64,000 nt of DNA from Thioalkalivibrio sp. ALJT (GCF_000381825.1 NZ_KB907126.1:1-64000); one strand, 5' to 3'; positions 53,867-62,565 are shown, numbered from the stretch's first letter. Numbers and translations: made by a program. Notes: generated by a model from the letters alone, not told the origin.

Positions 53867-54799
53867 ATGGATATCAGCCCCCACGAAGACGTACTGTCGA
53901 CGGTACTGGCGGCCTACAACCTGCGGGCGCGCATCGACACCAATCCACGGCTGTGCGGGGAGTGGCAGCTCAGCACTGCGGGTTCGGGGAATGCCAGCTT
54001 TCACCTGGTCGGCGAGGGCGGCTGCTATCTGCACATGGAGGACATGACACCGGTCTGGATGGAAGCCGGCGACCTGCTATTGCTGCCCCACGATGACTGG
54101 CACCTGATGGCCAGCCGCGACACCGTGCCCGATCGGGAAAACCACCTGACGCTGGTCGAAGGTACAGATCCGCCGGACACCCCGGTCACGCAGCTACTGT
54201 GCGGGCACTTCGAGTTCGATTCCGGCCGGCGCAACCCGATCCTGGCCGCCCTTCCCGGTCACATCATCATCCGCCGGCGCGAGTCCGGCGAGCGCCTGGC
54301 GCACCTGGCGGACCTGATGAACATCGAACTCGCGGAGCGCTCCTCGGGCTACCGCCCGGTGCTGGACCGTCTGGCGGATACCCTGTTCGTGATGGCCGTG
54401 CGCCACCACATCTGCTCACAACGCGAACACTCGGAGGGATCCCTGATCGCGGCCCTGGCGGATGATCGCATCCGCCGCGCGCTGGATGCCCTGCATGCCC
54501 GGCCCGAGGCGAGCTGGACCCTGGAAGGCCTCGCCAGCGAGGCGGCCATGTCGCGCAGCAGCTTCGCCGAGCGGTTCCACACCCTGGTCGGGCAGACCCC
54601 CATCGACTATCTGACACAGTGGCGCATGGTCCTGGCCGAGCGGCTGCTGCGCGATGGCCGCGAATCGGTCGCCAGCGTGATGGACGCGGTGGGCTATACC
54701 TCGGAGGCGGCCTTTCGCAAGGCCTTCAAGCGGGTACATGGTTTCGGGCCAGGACGCCTCCGGCAACTGCTGCGCCGCCTGGGGTCCGGCCCGACCTGA
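53867..54799 (+). CDS. AraC-family regulator with N-terminal cupin, divergent from the peptide locus
   Basis: 310 residues from ATG 53867 (AAGGA upstream). N-terminal cupin (FHLVGEGGCYLHMEDMTPVW, MEAGDLLLLPHDDWHLM) and C-terminal double HTH (WTLEGLASEAAMSRSSFAER, FHTLVGQTPIDYLTQWRMVL, ESVASVMDAVGYTSEAAFRK) of the AraC_binding_2/cupin_6 type. It is divergent from the DoxX gene with 183 bases between starts, which makes it the likely regulator of the peptide operon. Effector unknown; the cupin metal-type residues (His, Cys) leave a metal or thiol signal possible. Confidence 0.88.
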   Translation: MDISPHEDVLSTVLAAYNLRARIDTNPRLCGEWQLSTAGSGNASFHLVGEGGCYLHMEDMTPVWMEAGDLLLLPHDDWHLMASRDTVPDRENHLTLVEGTDPPDTPVTQLLCGHFEFDSGRRNPILAALPGHIIIRRRESGERLAHLADLMNIELAERSSGYRPVLDRLADTLFVMAVRHHICSQREHSEGSLIAALADDRIRRALDALHARPEASWTLEGLASEAAMSRSSFAERFHTLVGQTPIDYLTQWRMVLAERLLRDGRESVASVMDAVGYTSEAAFRKAFKRVHGFGPGRLRQLLRRLGSGPT

Positions 54800-54808
54800 C
54801 GACAGCGG

Positions 54809-55222
54809 TCAGAAGGTATTGGCGACGCTGGCCACACCCGGTGCTCGCGAGCGGACCAGGCGTTCAACGACATTCTTGAGATCCAGCGTAGAACGCGGGC
54901 AGCCGACACAGGCCCCCTTCAAGCGGACGCGCACGGTACGTCCATCGAGTTCCACAAACTCGATATCACCCCCGTCCTGCATCAGGATGCGACGTGCCTC
55001 CTCGATCGCGGCCCGTACCGCATCCTCGTCGATCGGCCCGTCCGCCGGTACGTCCGCGGCCTCGCGTGCGGCAAACGTCTGGGCCCGATCCAGGCGCAGG
55101 GCAAGCTCCGGATCGAGTTCCTCGATCGCGTCCAGCTCATCTTCGCTGTAGAAGTGGTCGGGGTCATCGCGCAGCAGATGCGACACGTCCACCATCACCT
55201 GTGCATTGTCGGGTCCAGCCAT
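54809..55222 (-). CDS. NifU C-terminal-domain protein (Fe-S scaffold/carrier)
   Basis: 137 residues from ATG 55222, which has GGAGG seven bases upstream. The C-terminal 75 residues are a NifU domain: VRAAIEEARRILMQDGGDIE, FVELDGRTVRVRLKGACVGC then PRSTLDLKNVVERLV, with the cluster-binding CxxC. The N-terminal half (DDPDHFYSEDELDAIEELDP) is acidic. Such proteins hold or pass Fe-S clusters; the nearby sdhB with three clusters is a plausible client. The same frame remains open upstream through a YgfX-like region (next entry). Confidence 0.85.
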   Translation of the reverse strand: MAGPDNAQVMVDVSHLLRDDPDHFYSEDELDAIEELDPELALRLDRAQTFAAREAADVPADGPIDEDAVRAAIEEARRILMQDGGDIEFVELDGRTVRVRLKGACVGCPRSTLDLKNVVERLVRSRAPGVASVANTF

Positions 55223-55765
55223 GCTCGCGCCTCCGGGTACTCGGCTTTTGGCCAGTATAGCAACGCCCCGCTGCAGCCCGGCGCGAAGCCGCACCCGCCA
55301 GCCGGGATCCGCGACCTCGCGCGCCGGGGGCCAGCGTAGCCGCACCCGGAGCCGGCGCAGATCCTCCGCATCCATACGCCCGGCATGCAGCCACAGCCGC
55401 CAGACCCGACCGGAGTCCCGCACCCGTACCACCAGCACCACCAGGCGCCAGAAAACCCGCGACTCGGGCAACACATCGACCCAGTCGACCTGCTCCTGGC
55501 GCAGGCCCTCGGCCGTGGCAAGCCAGGTTGCCCCCTCGGAAGTCTGACCCAGCCAGTCCCAGGCGGGCGGCTGCGCATACCACTGCCACCACCATCCGCT
55601 TACGGCCAGCACAACGACCGAAGCCAGCGCCCACAAGGGGCTGTATACCAGCACATAGCCGGCCACAAGCAGGAACAAAAGGACCTGACCCGCGCGCGCG
55701 AGCCGGGGCAGCACCGGGTCAGGCCGGAGGCGCAGCCTGAGCGGCGGCGCGGATCGCCGGGACAA
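54809..55765 (-). CDS. YgfX-like membrane region in frame with the NifU domain (fusion ORF)
   Basis: 318 codons from ATG 55765 without a stop. Residues 1-181 resemble YgfX/CptA: basic N-terminus, two close membrane segments (GQVLLFLLVAGYVLVYSPLW, ALASVVVLAVSGWWWQWYAQ) and a cytosolic part (VFWRLVVLVVRVRDSGRVWR). This start overlaps sdhE by 47 bases, the classical sdhE-ygfX arrangement. There is no stop before the NifU ATG, so translation from 55765 gives a membrane-anchored YgfX-NifU protein, while initiation at 55222 gives soluble NifU. A sequencing indel hiding a stop cannot be excluded. Confidence 0.65.
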   Translation of the reverse strand: MSRRSAPPLRLRLRPDPVLPRLARAGQVLLFLLVAGYVLVYSPLWALASVVVLAVSGWWWQWYAQPPAWDWLGQTSEGATWLATAEGLRQEQVDWVDVLPESRVFWRLVVLVVRVRDSGRVWRLWLHAGRMDAEDLRRLRVRLRWPPAREVADPGWRVRLRAGLQRGVAILAKSRVPGGASMAGPDNAQVMVDVSHLLRDDPDHFYSEDELDAIEELDPELALRLDRAQTFAAREAADVPADGPIDEDAVRAAIEEARRILMQDGGDIEFVELDGRTVRVRLKGACVGCPRSTLDLKNVVERLVRSRAPGVASVANTF

Positions 55766-55973
55766 GCCGGGCTATCCCTGCGTCCACCGTGGTCTGGCGA
55801 CCCATGACCACATCCAGCAGCACATTATCGGGGTAGTCGAGCAGGCGCTCGAAGGCATCGCGACCCTCCTGGTCCAGTTGCGCATATCCCTGCGCGAGAA
55901 ACTGCCCGAGCAGCCAGTCATTCTCCAGCATGCCGCGGCGGCAGCGCCAGCGGGTCCGGCTGTCGGGTTCCAT
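55719..55973 (-). CDS. sdhE: Succinate dehydrogenase flavinylation factor SdhE
   Basis: 84 residues from ATG 55973 (GTG and TTG codons directly precede). The RGxxE motif is CRRGMLENDWLLGQF, followed by the helical bundle (FERLLDYPDNVLLDVVMGRQ). It promotes covalent FAD attachment to SdhA. It lies 136 bases after sdhB in the same direction, separated by a REP-like inverted pair, and overlaps the ygfX-like ORF. Confidence 0.92.
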   Translation of the reverse strand: MEPDSRTRWRCRRGMLENDWLLGQFLAQGYAQLDQEGRDAFERLLDYPDNVLLDVVMGRQTTVDAGIARLVPAIRAAAQAAPPA

Positions 55974-55995
55974 CACCAAAAACCCCGCCCAGCCC

Positions 55996-56081
55996 CCCCG
56001 TAGGAGCCTGCTTGCAGGCGAAACCCCCGCCCGCGTCCGACTTTGGCAGGGGCATTCGCCTGCAAGCAGGCTCCTACGGGG
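55996..56081. repeat. REP-like inverted pair between sdhB and sdhE
   Basis: Two 27-bp arms, 55996-56022 (CCCCGTAGGAGCCTGCTTGC then AGGCGAA) and its exact reverse complement at 56055-56081, flank a 32-bp spacer. Each arm contains its own CCTGC-TT-GCAGG hairpin. The motif GTAGGAGC...GCGAA is the form of REP elements widespread in pseudomonads and relatives, usually moved by RAYT transposases. It may stabilise or end the sdhCDAB mRNA before sdhE. Confidence 0.8.
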
Positions 56082-56109
56082 ACTGAACCGCCGTTGTACA
56101 GCCGGTGGC

Positions 56110-56811
56110 TCACAGCGACTTCTTGAGCATGGTGCGGCGGATGTCGCTGATGGCCCGGCTCGGGTTCAGGCCCTTCGGGCAGACCTGGGTGCAGTTCATG
56201 ATGGTGTGGCAACGGTAAAGCTTCCAGGCATCGTCCAGCTCGGCCAGGCGGTGATCGGTGGCCTCGTCGCGGCTGTCCTGGATGAAGCGCGCGGCCTGCA
56301 GCAGTGCGGCCGGGCCGAGGAATTTGTCCGGGTTCCACCAGTACGACGGGCAGGCCGCGGAACAGCAGCCGCACAGGATGCACTCGTACAGCCCGTCCAG
56401 CTGGTCGCGATCCTGCGGGCTCTGTTTGCGTTCGACCTCGGGCTCCGGGCTGTCATTGACCAGCCAGGGCTCGGCTCTTCGGTACTGGTCCCAGAAGTTG
56501 TCCATGTCCACGATCAGGTCGCGGATCACCGGCATCCCCGGAAACGGGCGCAGCGTGACCGGCGCTTCCAGGTCGGCCAGCGGCGTAATACAGGCCAGGC
56601 CGTTCACGCCATTGATGTTCATGCCGTCGGAACCGCAGACCCCGTGCTGACAGGAGCGACGAAAGCCCAGGGAGTCGTCCTGCTCCTTCAACAGCAGCAG
56701 TGCATCCAGCAGCATCATCCCCGGCTCGATCTGATCATCAGTCAGGGTGAAGCGCTGCATCTTCGGCAGCGTGTCCGTCTCCGGGTTGAAGCGGTAGATC
56801 GAGAATTCCAT
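56110..56811 (-). CDS. sdhB: Succinate dehydrogenase iron-sulfur subunit
   Basis: 233 residues. Cluster motifs: [2Fe-2S] region SCQHGVCGSDGMNINGVNGL with a further Cys in ACITPL, [4Fe-4S] motif CILCGCCSAACPSYWW and [3Fe-4S] motif CHTIMNCTQVCPKGLNP. It carries electrons from SdhA to quinone. The ribosome site AGAGGAAGGAAC precedes ATG 56811. The end of a mobile element lies only 12 bases upstream of that ribosome region, so sdhB is separated from sdhA by 381 bases instead of the usual few. Confidence 0.96.
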   Translation of the reverse strand: MEFSIYRFNPETDTLPKMQRFTLTDDQIEPGMMLLDALLLLKEQDDSLGFRRSCQHGVCGSDGMNINGVNGLACITPLADLEAPVTLRPFPGMPVIRDLIVDMDNFWDQYRRAEPWLVNDSPEPEVERKQSPQDRDQLDGLYECILCGCCSAACPSYWWNPDKFLGPAALLQAARFIQDSRDEATDHRLAELDDAWKLYRCHTIMNCTQVCPKGLNPSRAISDIRRTMLKKSL

Positions 56812-56823
56812 CCGTTCCTTCCT

Positions 56824-57128
56824 CTAGGGAAACACTGATCAATGCACGCGTTCGCGCTCGAGTCACTTTTGCGTGCGAACAAGGCGCGGCGACTGCCGTG
56901 CAGTCATTCTGCACAAGGAAGCCGCAACGCCGTGCGCGCGCCCGTTTTTGATCAACAACGGGCGGCCGAGCCCCTTCGGGGTTGGCACCCCAGGTTCCCC
57001 GATCCTGCGTTGCGCCCAGAATCCATCAGAAACGGGCGGGTAGAACCACTACCCGCTGCTCGACGCGCCTTGTCTCGGAAAACCTGGGGTGCCAACGCGA
57101 GCGTGTGCATTGATCAGTGTTTCCCTAG
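56824..57128. repeat. Palindromic MITE-like element, copy D, inside the sdh operon (297 bp plus CTAG duplication)
   Basis: The element spans 56828-57124 between CTAG repeats at 56824-56827 and 57125-57128. Its ends are GGAAACACTGATCAATGCAC and the exact reverse complement, a variant of the GGAGACGCTGATT ends of copies A-C. Its interior is the reverse orientation of copies A and B (GCGGGTAGAACCACTACCCG near the right). Nested hairpins include CCCGTTTTTGATCAACAACG and AACCTGGGGTGCCAAC pairing with GTTGGCACCCCAGGTT. The sdh transcript must run through it. Bases 57129-57192 up to the sdhA stop show nothing else. Confidence 0.85.
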
Positions 57129-57192
57129 CGCGTGCCGCTGCGATTCGCCGTGCGAACCGCATCCCGCGTCGCATTGCATTCCCGGAGAACCA

Positions 57193-58968
57193 TTAGTACA
57201 CGCGCTCCTTCGGCGGGAACGAAGCCACGGTGTTCGGCTGGGTGCGCACCGGCTTGTAGTCCAGGCTGTCGTCCGCCAACGAGTACAGGCTGTGCTTGAG
57301 CCAGTGCTGGTCGTCGCGCTCGGGGAAGTCGATGCGCGAATGCGCCCCGCGGCTCTCCTCGCGCCCCAGCGCAGAGCGGATGGTCGCGATCGCACAATCC
57401 ATCAGATTCTCCAGCTCCATCGCCTCCACCCGCGCGGTGTTGAAGGTCGCCGAGTGGTCCGCGATCACCGCGTGGTTCAGACGCTCGCGCAGCGCGCGGA
57501 CCTTCTCCACCCCCTCGCGCATCACCGCGTCGGTGCGGAATACCGAGCAGTGGTCCTCCATCACCTTGCGCAATTCGCGCTTGAGCGGCTCGACCTGCTC
57601 CGCGGAGCCATCGCCCGGGTCCTTGCGGTCCCAGCGCGTCAGCCGCGCCAGCGCCTGCTCCACCGCGGTCTCGTCCAGCGGCCGGTGATAGCGGTTCTCG
57701 GCCAGGTATTCGAGGATGTGGTTGGCCGCCGCGCGCCCGAACACCAGGATATCCAGCAGCGAATTGCCGCCCAGGCGGTTGGCCCCATGCACCGAGACGC
57801 AAGCGGCCTCGCCAGCCGCATACAGCCCCGGCACCGGGTCCTCCGGGGTGTCCTTGACCGGCGCTACCACCTGGCCGAAGCGGTTGGTCGGGATCCCGCC
57901 CATGCTGTAGTGGCAGGTCGGGAACACCGGGATCGGGGCCTCGATCGGGTCCACGCCAAGGAAGGTCATGCTCGACTCGCGGATACCCGGCAGGCGGCTG
58001 CGGATGGTGTCCGCACCCAGGTGGCGCAGGTCGAGCAGAACATGATCGGCATTGCGCCCGCAGCCGCGCCCCTCGCGCACTTCGGTGGCAATCGCACGCG
58101 AGACCACGTCGCGCGAGGCCAGGTCCTTGGCCCGCGGGGCATAGCGCTCCATGAAGCGCTCGCCCTCGGCGTTGATCAGAAACCCGCCCTCGCCTCGCGC
58201 GCCCTCGGTAATCAGCATGCCGCGCCCGGCGATCCCGGTCGGGTGGAACTGGACGAACTCCATGTCCTCCAGCGGCACCCCGGCGCGCAGCGCCATCGCC
58301 ATGCCGTCCCCGGTATTGATCAGGGCATTGGTGGTAGTACGAAACAGCTGCCCCGCCCCGCCGGTCGCGATCAGCGTGGTCTTGGCCTCGATCACGATCG
58401 GCTCGCCGGTCAGGATCTCGAAGGCCAGTACACCGAGCACGAAGCCCTGCGCGTCGCGCAGCAGGTCCACCGCGAAATACTCGTCAAAAAAATGCGTGCG
58501 TGCGCGCAGGTTCTGCTGGTACAGCGAATGCAGGATCGCATGCCCGGTACGGTCGGCCGCCGCACAGGTGCGCGCCGCCTGATCCTGGCCGAAGTTCTGA
58601 CTCTGCCCGCCGAACGCGCGCTGGTAGATGTTGCCGTTGTCCAGGCGCGAGAACGGGACGCCGAAGTGGTCCAGCTCGTAGACCACCTTGGGCGCGGCGC
58701 GGCACATGTACTCGATTGCGTCCTGGTCGCCCAGGTAGTCCGAACCCTTCACGGTATCGAACATGTGCCAGTGCCAGGAGTCGGGCAGCACGTTGGCCAG
58801 CGCGGCGTTCACCCCGCCCTGCGCGGCCACCGTGTGCGAGCGCGTGGGAAACACCTTGGAGACCACCGCGACCTTGGCATCGCCGTTGGACAGCTGCAGG
58901 GCGGCACGCAGGCCCGCACCGCCGGCGCCGATGATCAGGGCGTCGAATTTGCGCCGTGCCACGTTCAT
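57193..58968 (-). CDS. sdhA: Succinate dehydrogenase flavoprotein subunit
   Basis: 591 residues from ATG 58968 (AGGGA upstream). The FAD-binding Rossmann start is [18 protein letters not shown], the covalent-FAD histidine region is [16 protein letters not shown], and active-site segments [20 protein letters not shown] and [15 protein letters not shown] are present. It oxidises succinate to fumarate in the TCA cycle. SdhE, encoded downstream, is its flavinylation factor. Confidence 0.97.
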   Translation of the reverse strand: MNVARRKFDALIIGAGGAGLRAALQLSNGDAKVAVVSKVFPTRSHTVAAQGGVNAALANVLPDSWHWHMFDTVKGSDYLGDQDAIEYMCRAAPKVVYELDHFGVPFSRLDNGNIYQRAFGGQSQNFGQDQAARTCAAADRTGHAILHSLYQQNLRARTHFFDEYFAVDLLRDAQGFVLGVLAFEILTGEPIVIEAKTTLIATGGAGQLFRTTTNALINTGDGMAMALRAGVPLEDMEFVQFHPTGIAGRGMLITEGARGEGGFLINAEGERFMERYAPRAKDLASRDVVSRAIATEVREGRGCGRNADHVLLDLRHLGADTIRSRLPGIRESSMTFLGVDPIEAPIPVFPTCHYSMGGIPTNRFGQVVAPVKDTPEDPVPGLYAAGEAACVSVHGANRLGGNSLLDILVFGRAAANHILEYLAENRYHRPLDETAVEQALARLTRWDRKDPGDGSAEQVEPLKRELRKVMEDHCSVFRTDAVMREGVEKVRALRERLNHAVIADHSATFNTARVEAMELENLMDCAIATIRSALGREESRGAHSRIDFPERDDQHWLKHSLYSLADDSLDYKPVRTQPNTVASFPPKERVY

Positions 58969-58978
58969 GCCAGTCCCT

Positions 58979-59317
58979 TCATGCAAGCCCCGCTCGAATC
59001 AGAATGAAAAACGCCCATAGGCCCGTCAGGAGCAACCCTCCGCCGCCGAGTACGAACACAACAAGCCGTGCACCGGGGGCATGTACGTAGTCCATCACCA
59101 CATCGCGCAGACCGATCCAGGCATGCAGCCAGAGCAACAGGACGAATACCGCCGTCACAAGCCCCACCACGGGGTGTCCCATCACCGCCTGCCAGGCCGC
59201 ATGGTCCGGCGGCGCGGCGAGCACGAAGAATCCCAGGGCAAGGACCACGTACACACCCACGTAGACCGCCGTGATGCGTTGCAGCAGCCAGGCGCGCTGT
59301 CCGCTCAGCAGCTTCAC
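58979..59317 (-). CDS. sdhD: Succinate dehydrogenase membrane anchor subunit SdhD
   Basis: 112 residues from GTG 59317, which overlaps the sdhC stop as GTGA; the frame is open a few codons higher. Three membrane segments are seen ([60 protein letters not shown]) and the haem-ligand/quinone motif [15 protein letters not shown]. It anchors SdhAB and helps bind quinone. Confidence 0.92.
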   Translation of the reverse strand: MKLLSGQRAWLLQRITAVYVGVYVVLALGFFVLAAPPDHAAWQAVMGHPVVGLVTAVFVLLLWLHAWIGLRDVVMDYVHAPGARLVVFVLGGGGLLLTGLWAFFILIRAGLA

Positions 59318-59694
59318 AGGATCAACCCCAGCCACACCAGCGCGGTGGCCAGAAGCCCGGCGTACAGGGCATCACGCGCCGTACGCAACGAGCCCTCACG
59401 GTCCTCGCCGATGCCGAATTCCATCAACATATAGCGAATGCCGGCGAACAGGTGATGCAGCAGCCACCACAGCCCCATTGCCAGCGCCGCAAGACCGAGC
59501 GGATGCTGAATGATCGCCACCGCCCGTGCGAAGCCCTCGGGACTCGCCAGTGAGTGGTCCAGCAGCCAAAGCAACACGGGAATCGACAGAATCAGGAAGA
59601 CACCGGTAATCCGATGCAGAATGGAGACCACGGCATTCAGCGGGAACCGGATCTTGCGTAAATCCAGAAAGACGGGACGCCCCTGCCGAGTCAT
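59314..59694 (-). CDS. sdhC: Succinate dehydrogenase cytochrome b556 subunit SdhC
   Basis: 126 residues, first gene of sdhCDAB. Signature FPLNAVVSILHRITGVFLIL near the N-terminus and the haem-b histidine in WWLLHHLFAGIRYMLMEFG; three membrane segments. The 176-bp region to ygfZ on the other strand holds the divergent promoters; I could not single out a -35/-10 pair with confidence. Confidence 0.95.
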   Translation of the reverse strand: MTRQGRPVFLDLRKIRFPLNAVVSILHRITGVFLILSIPVLLWLLDHSLASPEGFARAVAIIQHPLGLAALAMGLWWLLHHLFAGIRYMLMEFGIGEDREGSLRTARDALYAGLLATALVWLGLIL

Positions 59695-59870
59695 ACCACC
59701 CCCATGAATGTAAAAAAGAAAATCAGGGCTGACACCCTGCAGCTGGTTCGTCTACTATCGAGCCGCCTGGTTCAGCTTACCACCCCAACCCCCGGCCGTG
59801 CGCCCCGTGCCCCGAGACCGAATCGGACCCGGCGGCGGACGACCGCGAGCGTCTCCACGGGAGATTTTCG

Positions 59871-60917
59871 ATGCGCGAAGACTGGAAGCACCACTTGATT
59901 GACGCTGGCGCCGAGTTCGAGCAGGACGACCTCCTGCACTACGGCAACCCGGAGCGCGAATGCCGCATGGCTGTCAACGGCGAGGTGATCTGCGACCTCT
60001 CCCATCGCGGCCTGCTGGAGGTGCGCGGTGACGACGCCACCGACTTCCTTCAGGGCCAGTTCGGCAATGACATCCGCGCGGTGGACACCGGACACAGCCA
60101 GCTGTCCAGCTACTCCAGCCCGAAGGGTCGGGCCTACGCCGTCTTCCGCGTACTGCGCACCCGCGACGGCTACCTCCTGGAGATGCCGGCCGACCGTATC
60201 GAGCCGGTGGCCAAGCGTCTGCAGATGTTCGTGCTGCGCGCCAACGTCATCATCGAGCAGGCCGGCGACTCGCGCATCCATTTCGGCCTTTCCGGCCCGG
60301 ATGCGGAAAAGGAACTGCAAGGCGTCCTGGGCGTGTGCCCCGGCGCACCCGAAGAGGTAATCGAGAAGAATGGCGTAACCGTCGTCCGGGTACCCGGACT
60401 GCACCCGCGCTTCGAGTTGTTCGGCGAAATCGACGCGATGCGCAAGACCTGGGACAGCCTCAATGTCCACGCGGCCCCGGTGGGCCCGCGCGACTGGGCC
60501 CTGCTGGACATCCTCGCCGGGGTCCCCTCCGTGGTGGAGGAGACCAGCGAAATGTTCGTGCCGCAGATGCTCAACCTGCATGCCCTGGGCGCGATCAGTT
60601 TCGAAAAGGGCTGTTACCCCGGGCAGGAGGTGGTGGCGCGCATGCATTACCTCGGCAAGCTCAAGCGGCGCATGTTCCGCCTGGCCATCCACAGCCAGAC
60701 CCCGCCGCAGCCCGGCTCGCCGGTCTTTCGCGCGGACGGCAAACCGGAACAGTCGGATGGCGAGATCGTCGCGGCCGAACTCCACCCGGACGGGCTCTAC
60801 TCCGCCCTTGCGGTCGTGCAGGTGGCCGCCGCGGAAGGCGAATTGCGCTGGGACGCACCGGATGGCGCGAAGGCCGAGGTCATCGAGCTCCCCTACGCCG
60901 TCCCGGAAGGAGCCTGA
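59871..60917 (+). CDS. ygfZ: tRNA-modifying / Fe-S folate-binding protein YgfZ
   Basis: 348 residues, GcvT-like fold. Motifs: LSHRGLLEVRGDDATDFLQG, SSYSSPKGRAYAVFRVLRT and the diagnostic KGCYPGQEVVARMHYLGKLK (KGCYxGQE). YgfZ/IBA57 supports folate-dependent maintenance of certain Fe-S enzymes such as MiaB. In E. coli ygfZ is divergent from sdhE-ygfX; here it is divergent from sdhCDAB-sdhE-ygfX, the same neighbourhood with the sdh genes inserted. Confidence 0.93.
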   Translation: MREDWKHHLIDAGAEFEQDDLLHYGNPERECRMAVNGEVICDLSHRGLLEVRGDDATDFLQGQFGNDIRAVDTGHSQLSSYSSPKGRAYAVFRVLRTRDGYLLEMPADRIEPVAKRLQMFVLRANVIIEQAGDSRIHFGLSGPDAEKELQGVLGVCPGAPEEVIEKNGVTVVRVPGLHPRFELFGEIDAMRKTWDSLNVHAAPVGPRDWALLDILAGVPSVVEETSEMFVPQMLNLHALGAISFEKGCYPGQEVVARMHYLGKLKRRMFRLAIHSQTPPQPGSPVFRADGKPEQSDGEIVAAELHPDGLYSALAVVQVAAAEGELRWDAPDGAKAEVIELPYAVPEGA

Positions 60918-60920
60918 CAC

Positions 60921-61085
60921 ATGCGCTTCCTGTTCTTCTTTTTCGTCCTGATCCTGCTGGCGCTGTGGGCGGCCTTTTTCAGCCGCCCCAACAACCCTAC
61001 CCTGTCCAACTGGCTGTACGTGGTCGCCGGTGTACTGAGCGTACTGTTCCTGGTCGGCTACCTGCGACTGGATGGCGTGATCTAG
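60921..61085 (+). CDS. 54-residue membrane protein downstream of ygfZ
   Basis: ATG 60921 follows the ygfZ stop by three bases and has AAGGAG eight bases upstream. The protein (MRFLFFFFVLILLALWAAFF, then SRPNNPTLSNWLYVVAGVLS and VLFLVGYLRLDGVI) has two membrane segments joined by a short polar loop. No family recognised. The strong ribosome site and coupled position support translation. Confidence 0.75.
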   Translation: MRFLFFFFVLILLALWAAFFSRPNNPTLSNWLYVVAGVLSVLFLVGYLRLDGVI

Positions 61086-61116
61086 GAGCCTGGCCCCTGC
61101 CCGCCACCGCCGGGCC

Positions 61117-62565
61117 TCAGGAGGCCAGGCGGTGGCGGTGCTCGTCGGATGCAGACGCGGGCTGGCCCAGACGCCGCTCCAGCTCACGTACGCCGCGGGC
61201 ATGCACGCCGGACAGCGCGAACCCCGCCACCCGACCCCGGGCGTAATACTCGAGATGGCGCCCGGTGCCGTCACCGACGATCTCGACCCACTCGCCCGCG
61301 CCCGCATCGCTCTGCTGCGGCGGGCGCACGTTCAACGGCAGACTCGAGGTCTTGACCTGCACGATGCCCGCATCCGGCTGGTAGGCCGTGGGCTCGCCGG
61401 AGAGGGTGCGTGCCAGCGCCGCCGCCTGCCCGCGCAAGGTCTCCACATAGGGCCGCAGGCGGCCGTCGAACTCGCAGCCATCGCCCAGGGCGTGAATCGC
61501 CGGGTCCGTGGTTCCCAGGAAGGCATCGACCTCAATGCCCTGGTGACAGGCAAGCCCGATACGCTCTGCCAACGCCCGGTTGGGCACCAGACCCAGGGCA
61601 CTGATCACGACTTCGGCCTCGATCGTGTCTCCACCCGCCAGGGACAGTCGTCGGCAACCCTGCTCACTCATCTCGATCCGTTCCACCGTAGCCCCGGTAT
61701 GCCACTGCACGCCACACGCTTCGAGGGCCGCGCGCAGATCCTCCGCCAGTAACGACGGGAGCAGCCCGGACAGCGGCCCCGGCGCACGTTCCACCAGCGC
61801 AACCGGATAGCCACCGGCACTCAGGTCATCTGCGAGTTCACAGCCCACAAGACCAGCACCGATGATCGCCACCCGGGTCCGTTCCGGGGCGGCAGCGCCG
61901 GCTTCCAGCGCCACACGCAAGCGACGGTAGTCATCCAGACTGTTCACCACCAGCGGGGCCTCGGCACCACCGGCAAACGCCAGCTGTCGCGGCCGCGCAC
62001 CGGTTGCCAGTACCAGCTGCCCGTAGGCGATACCCCCGCGCGGGGTGATTACGCGCTTGCGTTCGCGCTGGACATCCAGCACCCGCAGGAACGGCATCAG
62101 CTCGATGCGCAGGCGGGCCGCACGCGCCGGTCCGGTTTCCTCGACCAGGTCCGCGGGCGCTACCTCGCGCTGGATGGCATTGGAAAGGCGTGGCTTGCTG
62201 TAATAATCGCCGGAATCCGCAGTAATCAGACGGATGGTACGGTGCGGATCCCGCTCGCGCAGGGACTCGGCCAGCGCCCAGCCCGCCATGCCGCCACCGA
62301 TGATCACGATCGCGTCCGGATCATTGCCGCCTTCGGGCCCGCTCCAGACACTTGCTACGGCAGTGGTATCGGGCTCGGCCGCGCGCGGCTCCAGGGCCGT
62401 GAAGTCGGCCTTGGTCACGTTACAGTCGGGACAGTACCAGTCATCCGGGATGTCCTCGAAGCGGGTGCCGGGTGCGAGCCCGGAATCCGGATCGCCCCTG
62501 GCCTCGTCGTAGATGTAGCCACACACCTTGCAGATGTAGCGTTTGAAATCGTCGGTGTTGCTCAT
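61117..62565 (-). CDS. Rubredoxin / NAD(P)H:rubredoxin reductase fusion
   Basis: 482 residues from ATG 62565, which overlaps the DUF302 stop (TGATG) and has GGAGG seven bases upstream. Residues 1-55 are a rubredoxin with iron ligands Cys12, Cys15, Cys45 and Cys48 ([20 protein letters not shown]). After a linker, residues about 85-480 are a flavin reductase: FAD motif [20 protein letters not shown] motif [17 protein letters not shown] and the FAD closing motif [10 protein letters not shown]. Electrons should pass from NAD(P)H through FAD to the fused rubredoxin. The partner may be the acyl-CoA-dehydrogenase-like protein upstream in the operon or an oxygen-detoxifying enzyme. Confidence 0.9.
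   Translation of the reverse strand: MSNTDDFKRYICKVCGYIYDEARGDPDSGLAPGTRFEDIPDDWYCPDCNVTKADFTALEPRAAEPDTTAVASVWSGPEGGNDPDAIVIIGGGMAGWALAESLRERDPHRTIRLITADSGDYYSKPRLSNAIQREVAPADLVEETGPARAARLRIELMPFLRVLDVQRERKRVITPRGGIAYGQLVLATGARPRQLAFAGGAEAPLVVNSLDDYRRLRVALEAGAAAPERTRVAIIGAGLVGCELADDLSAGGYPVALVERAPGPLSGLLPSLLAEDLRAALEACGVQWHTGATVERIEMSEQGCRRLSLAGGDTIEAEVVISALGLVPNRALAERIGLACHQGIEVDAFLGTTDPAIHALGDGCEFDGRLRPYVETLRGQAAALARTLSGEPTAYQPDAGIVQVKTSSLPLNVRPPQQSDAGAGEWVEIVGDGTGRHLEYYARGRVAGFALSGVHARGVRELERRLGQPASASDEHRHRLAS

Noticed and set aside
56842-59007. 721-codon open frame on the plus strand
   Set aside because: Antisense to sdhA and running through mobile element copy D; sdhA is unequivocal.
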